Below are positions 11,668 to 14,355 of a DNA stretch of 14,355 nt, one piece after another. Every line of letters begins with the position of its first letter. The stretch's first letter is position 1. A program made the position numbers and the translations under genes. This stretch comes from an uncultured Acidimicrobiales bacterium. GTDB lineage: Bacteria; Actinomycetota; Acidimicrobiia; Acidimicrobiales; SZUA-35. The DNA lies in assembly GCA_938028175.1 (NCBI GenBank), contig CALJAE010000074.1, forward strand, positions 1-14,355, written 5' to 3'. The notes beneath the pieces were generated by a model. That model was given only the letters and a program-made list of their open reading frames with translations, did no database searches and was not told the origin of the DNA.

Positions 11668-13292
11668 CGGTCAACTCCTGCAATTCGGTCAGTATTGTAT
11701 AACTCTTCTTCTATTGGTAACAAGACTACTTGGATTGGTAGTCCAGTTTTTGCGCCTGTTTTGATCATAAATCGGCCACGACCTGGATGGGCCTCGTTTC
11801 CAGCCCAAGACGAAGGCGATTGCCACGAGGTTAACAGGCTCTGTTCTTTAGTACTGAGAGACATTACCTGGGATATACCTTGAGCTTCTCTAGGTGACAT
11901 GCCACCCAAGATTACAGTTCCGGATCGTTCAATCAGCCCTCTAGCTTTGGCGCGGTCTTGTTCTGTTGGGAGTGCTTCAAGATCGTCGAGCGAATGAGTG
12001 ACCATAACCTGTGCCATTCCCCGTGATCGGTTAACTCTAGTCAAAGCATCTGCACGGTCTACAAGCCCTGGGGCTCCTCGGAGTGCTCGCCATAGCTCAT
12101 CAAGCACTGCGATGTAATCTCTGGCTGGTTCAAGTCCAGCTTCGCTCAAAGCCATTTGTGCATCGACTACTCCAAAACCATATGCCCATACTGCGAGCAT
12201 GGCAGATGAAATAATATTTTCTTCTCCAGATCTTGCTAGCGCAGAAATATCAATCTCAATTGCTGGAGCATCAAGATCAATTGGGTTAGATGTTGGACCG
12301 TCGAATACGCCCTTAAATGTTCCTGTAAGTAGTAATGAAAGTGTTTGTCTAAGCTCTTTCGACTCCGAGTCAAATTCAGCACTGTCACTCGCTTCGGCTG
12401 CAGCAACTACAGAGTCTGGTGCGTCACGTAACAGATCCAGAACGTCTTGAACTGTTGGAGATTCAATATCTTGGCCGTCTAGGTAGCGGATAGAAGCCGC
12501 AAGCATCACTTCTTCACCAGGTGTAACCGGTATACCGTTACGGCCAACCTGGCAGATCGCTACTAGTAGAGCGAGCCTACGTCCATAGGCATCAGCTTCA
12601 AGCTCGTTTGCCTTCTCTGTAAATCCAGCTTCACGTAGCCGGTTAGAGGCTGCCTTAATTGGGCCTGCATCTAACGGGTTAATAACGTCGAGCCCACGAC
12701 CCATACGTATTACTTGTCCGCCTAAAGCTTCAATCACTCCCGGATAGTCAGGTTTAACATCTCCCAAGACAATGGGCACAGCACCAAAGCCGCTCATTCC
12801 CGTGATTAGTCGTTTGACTAAGGCTGATTTGCCACAACCGGGTTGGGCAACCATAAAGATACCTGGGTTGGTTACCATGCCGTGTTGCACCCAACGGAAT
12901 GGATCCATACACACGATCTCTCGGTTCATTAGGTGAACGCCAACTGGCACCCCGATCTTTGGTGAACCTGATCCAGCTACAAATGGAAATAGCCCGCAGG
13001 CTTGAGTTGTAGGCGCAGATAGTTTTGTGCCGGCGTCAATGTGGCCCACTCTGCCAGAGTTTTGTTCTCTCCAACCCCATTGTGGAGCTACGGAGTCATC
13101 GCCTAAGCCTTGGTCTACGGGTGCTCTGGTGACTTCGTCTGGTGCTTCAAGTTTTGAGGAGTCGTCTGGTAATGGTGGAAATAATTGTCCAACTTCAATT
13201 GCTGGAGTTGGCTCAAGTTTTTGGGTAGGCCAAGCTTCGTCGCTTGTGTACTCTTCGTCAGAGGTTTCTGTTCCAAAGAATCCGTTTTTCAC
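11664..13292 (-). CDS. VirB4/TraC-type AAA-like ATPase of an actinobacterial type IV secretion system
   Basis: A 542-residue cytoplasmic P-loop ATPase, likely the motor of a type IV secretion or pilus-like system. The first 80 residues are acidic and Pro-rich. From about residue 95 comes a HerA/VirB4-like core: GVHLMNREIVCMDPF, the P loop AQPGCGKSALVKRL (Lys155, Ser156; the first Gly of the classical motif is Ala149), GDVKPDYPGVIEALGG, a helical insertion (about 210-330), and Walker B YIAVLDELWRAL (Asp398, Glu399), followed by VNRSRGMAQVMVTHSLDDL and a final regulatory stretch (GLIERSGTVILGGMSPREAQ). It lacks the VirB4 N-terminal domain; the upstream SCO6880-like gene probably supplies the equivalent. 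The start is a GTG at 13290-13292. A promoter with an operator-like palindrome lies just ahead, and the stop overlaps the next gene. Confidence 0.87.
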   Translation of the reverse strand: MKNGFFGTETSDEEYTSDEAWPTQKLEPTPAIEVGQLFPPLPDDSSKLEAPDEVTRAPVDQGLGDDSVAPQWGWREQNSGRVGHIDAGTKLSAPTTQACGLFPFVAGSGSPKIGVPVGVHLMNREIVCMDPFRWVQHGMVTNPGIFMVAQPGCGKSALVKRLITGMSGFGAVPIVLGDVKPDYPGVIEALGGQVIRMGRGLDVINPLDAGPIKAASNRLREAGFTEKANELEADAYGRRLALLVAICQVGRNGIPVTPGEEVMLAASIRYLDGQDIESPTVQDVLDLLRDAPDSVVAAAEASDSAEFDSESKELRQTLSLLLTGTFKGVFDGPTSNPIDLDAPAIEIDISALARSGEENIISSAMLAVWAYGFGVVDAQMALSEAGLEPARDYIAVLDELWRALRGAPGLVDRADALTRVNRSRGMAQVMVTHSLDDLEALPTEQDRAKARGLIERSGTVILGGMSPREAQGISQVMSLSTKEQSLLTSWQSPSSWAGNEAHPGRGRFMIKTGAKTGLPIQVVLLPIEEELYNTDRIAGVDR

Positions 13293-13321
13293 TCGCCCGC
13301 CAACCTTAGTTCCGCTTTTAT

Positions 13322-13352
13322 ATAGTGTACCGCACTATTACTGTGCTGTGAA
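13322..13352 (-). promoter_or_regulatory. Promoter with overlapping inverted repeat, upstream of the ATPase gene
   Basis: On the minus strand TTCACA (13347-13352) and TACACT (13324-13329) are spaced by exactly 17 bases, a good sigma-70-type promoter, giving a leader of about 25 bases to the GTG at 13292. Overlapping the -10 is the perfect inverted repeat ATAGTG-5-CACTAT (13322-13338; plus-strand reading ATAGTGTACCGCACTAT), shaped like an operator for a dimeric repressor. A second, shorter GCAC/GTGC pair fills the spacer. Confidence 0.55.
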
Positions 13353-13386
13353 TGGCTCAATACTTGATGTTTGTGGGCCTTGTGGC

Positions 13387-14355
13387 CTAGAAAAAGCCTT
13401 TATTTATCTTGTGTGATGGGTTTATACCTGCAGATAGACCTGCATAGAAGATCGCTGCTTGTGAGCAGGTTGCTTCACGAAGGTTAATCTTGGACTGAGA
13501 AGCCCTTGACTTAATGTCGGTTCTAGCATCATCAAGTAGTGACTCGTCTGGTGCTGTGACTGTTACGAAAAGGCTGAGGTCTCCGAATCCTGCTCCTCGT
13601 GCTTCTTCCCTTGCAGCCATAGTTGCGAACTCTCGATCAACTCTTTGACGTTGAGTTTCATTCTGAGGTGACTGGTTTAGAAGCATTCGCTTAGCGTCGA
13701 GGGCAGTTCGCTCTTGTTCTAGCTTTCGAGATACAGCTGCCGGGTCAGATGGTTCGTAGATTAAAGTAATCCTCTTCGGGTATGGCCCTGGGTTTACTAG
13801 TGAGCCAAGAATTGTTGCTGGCACTGGAGATCGAGGACCGTCGTTCCAGACCCATGAAACCGATGCACCAGAATCATGTAAGAAGTGGTTTCGTTCTTCT
13901 CTGGCTACCTTGGGTCCAGCCTGTGACCAACGCATTGGGGTCACGCCTTTAAGCATTCCGTCGACGATCGAGTCTTTAGCGCCTGGGTCAAAGCTGATCT
14001 TCATTCTCGATGCAAGATCTGCAGGAGATGCACGGTGAATAGCACTTAGCCCGCAGGTACTTAGTCGAGACTCTAGACCGTAGAGAAGTCTTGAAACTTC
14101 GGCGATCTTGCCTTGAATATCTTTCTTACGTGCTGGGCCCTTGTTGGGGTTGAACGTAATTGAGATTCTTGTTTCAACATATGATGCTTGGTCTACCCCA
14201 AGGTTGCCGAGGCTAGTGAGTACGTCGTAGGCGTGAACCGGTGCAGTTGGGACTAGTGAGCGCCGTAGGTTCTCTGTTACGGTTGCACCACCTTCACTGG
14301 CGCTTTCGACAGTTACTGTTACGTATTCTATTTGAGGTTCACTAGCGAGGGCAGC
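13387..14355 (-). CDS. SCO6880-like type IV secretion protein, C-terminal part (cut by window edge)
   Basis: The last 322 residues of a minus-strand gene; the frame stays open to base 14355, so the first methionine inside it (14004) is not the true start. The visible part resembles the actinobacterial SCO6880 family linked to conjugation/type IV secretion, and in layout the nucleotide-free N-terminal domain of VirB4. Notable stretches are SYVETRISITFNPNKGPARK, a long helical insert (AAVSRKLEQERTALDAKRML, then AREEARGAG), and the closing strand-helix GDLSLFVTVTAPDESLLDDA with SAGINPSHK. No Walker motifs occur here. Full-length relatives begin with a membrane or PrgI-like segment that would lie beyond the window. 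The stop codon is 94 bases before the ATPase start; those 94 bases hold the ATPase promoter and no convincing terminator. A split VirB4 is my reading. Confidence 0.75.
   Translation of the reverse strand, partial: AALASEPQIEYVTVTVESASEGGATVTENLRRSLVPTAPVHAYDVLTSLGNLGVDQASYVETRISITFNPNKGPARKKDIQGKIAEVSRLLYGLESRLSTCGLSAIHRASPADLASRMKISFDPGAKDSIVDGMLKGVTPMRWSQAGPKVAREERNHFLHDSGASVSWVWNDGPRSPVPATILGSLVNPGPYPKRITLIYEPSDPAAVSRKLEQERTALDAKRMLLNQSPQNETQRQRVDREFATMAAREEARGAGFGDLSLFVTVTAPDESLLDDARTDIKSRASQSKINLREATCSQAAIFYAGLSAGINPSHKINKGFF

Noticed and set aside
13365..13392. GGCC-ACAA-GGCC hairpin right after the SCO6880-like stop as a terminator.
   Set aside because: Only a four-base stem and no T run follows on the minus strand; too weak to call.
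13387..14004. The SCO6880-like gene as a complete 205-residue protein starting at 14004.
   Set aside because: Reading the same frame upstream to 14355 gives no stop and continues sensible protein sequence, so the gene is truncated by the window edge.
1..14355. tRNA, rRNA, CRISPR arrays, transposases, attachment sites.
   Set aside because: Scanned by eye on both strands; none recognised, and the coding density leaves little room for them.

Overview
The window looks like chromosomal DNA from an Actinomycetota bacterium of moderate, clearly not high, GC (judged by eye, not computed). The lineage evidence is a complete conservon (sensor-kinase-like protein, Roadblock/LC7, DUF742, small GTPase), an SCO6880-like type IV secretion component, and several starts that appear leaderless, with a TANNNT -10 box 6-7 bases upstream. 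The gene mix (DUF4388 beside a conservon; ApbE beside a ferric-reductase-like protein) would suit Acidimicrobiia or a related aquatic actinobacterium, but I cannot fix the class from sequence alone. I recognise no rRNA, tRNA, insertion sequence or CRISPR array.

Left part (1-4594). A pyruvate kinase gene leaves through the left edge. A 77-residue conserved-looking small protein is divergent from it and runs tail-to-tail into the conservon cvnD-cvnC-cvnB-cvnA (702-3749, minus strand; A is transcribed first). The conservon encodes a membrane kinase-like protein with no sensor domain, a Roadblock protein, a DUF742 protein and an MglA/Ras-like GTPase. No P450 partner follows. A DUF4388 protein is divergent across a 137-base gap and probably belongs to the same signalling module.

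Middle part (4622-9346). Housekeeping genes: an M18 aminopeptidase, a membrane pyrophosphatase whose residues suggest K+ dependence and possibly Na+ transport, a membrane-anchored zinc metallopeptidase of the YpfJ family, and a convergent small lipoprotein.

Right part (9454-14355). A VirB2/TrbC-like two-helix pilin faces a minus-strand unit. Read in transcription order, that unit holds the 3' part of an SCO6880-like (VirB4 N-domain-like) gene, then, after a promoter overlapped by a perfect inverted repeat, a VirB4/TraC-type ATPase, a Ser/Thr/Ala/Pro-rich membrane-anchored protein, an ApbE-family flavin transferase and a di-haem ferric-reductase-like membrane protein. The last four are tightly packed (4-base overlap, zero spacing, then 27 bases). 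A type IV secretion/pilus-like ATPase is therefore apparently co-transcribed with an extracytoplasmic flavin/haem electron-transfer module. That pairing, next to a GTPase conservon in the same window, is the most interesting feature here. Whether the three modules cooperate is inference.
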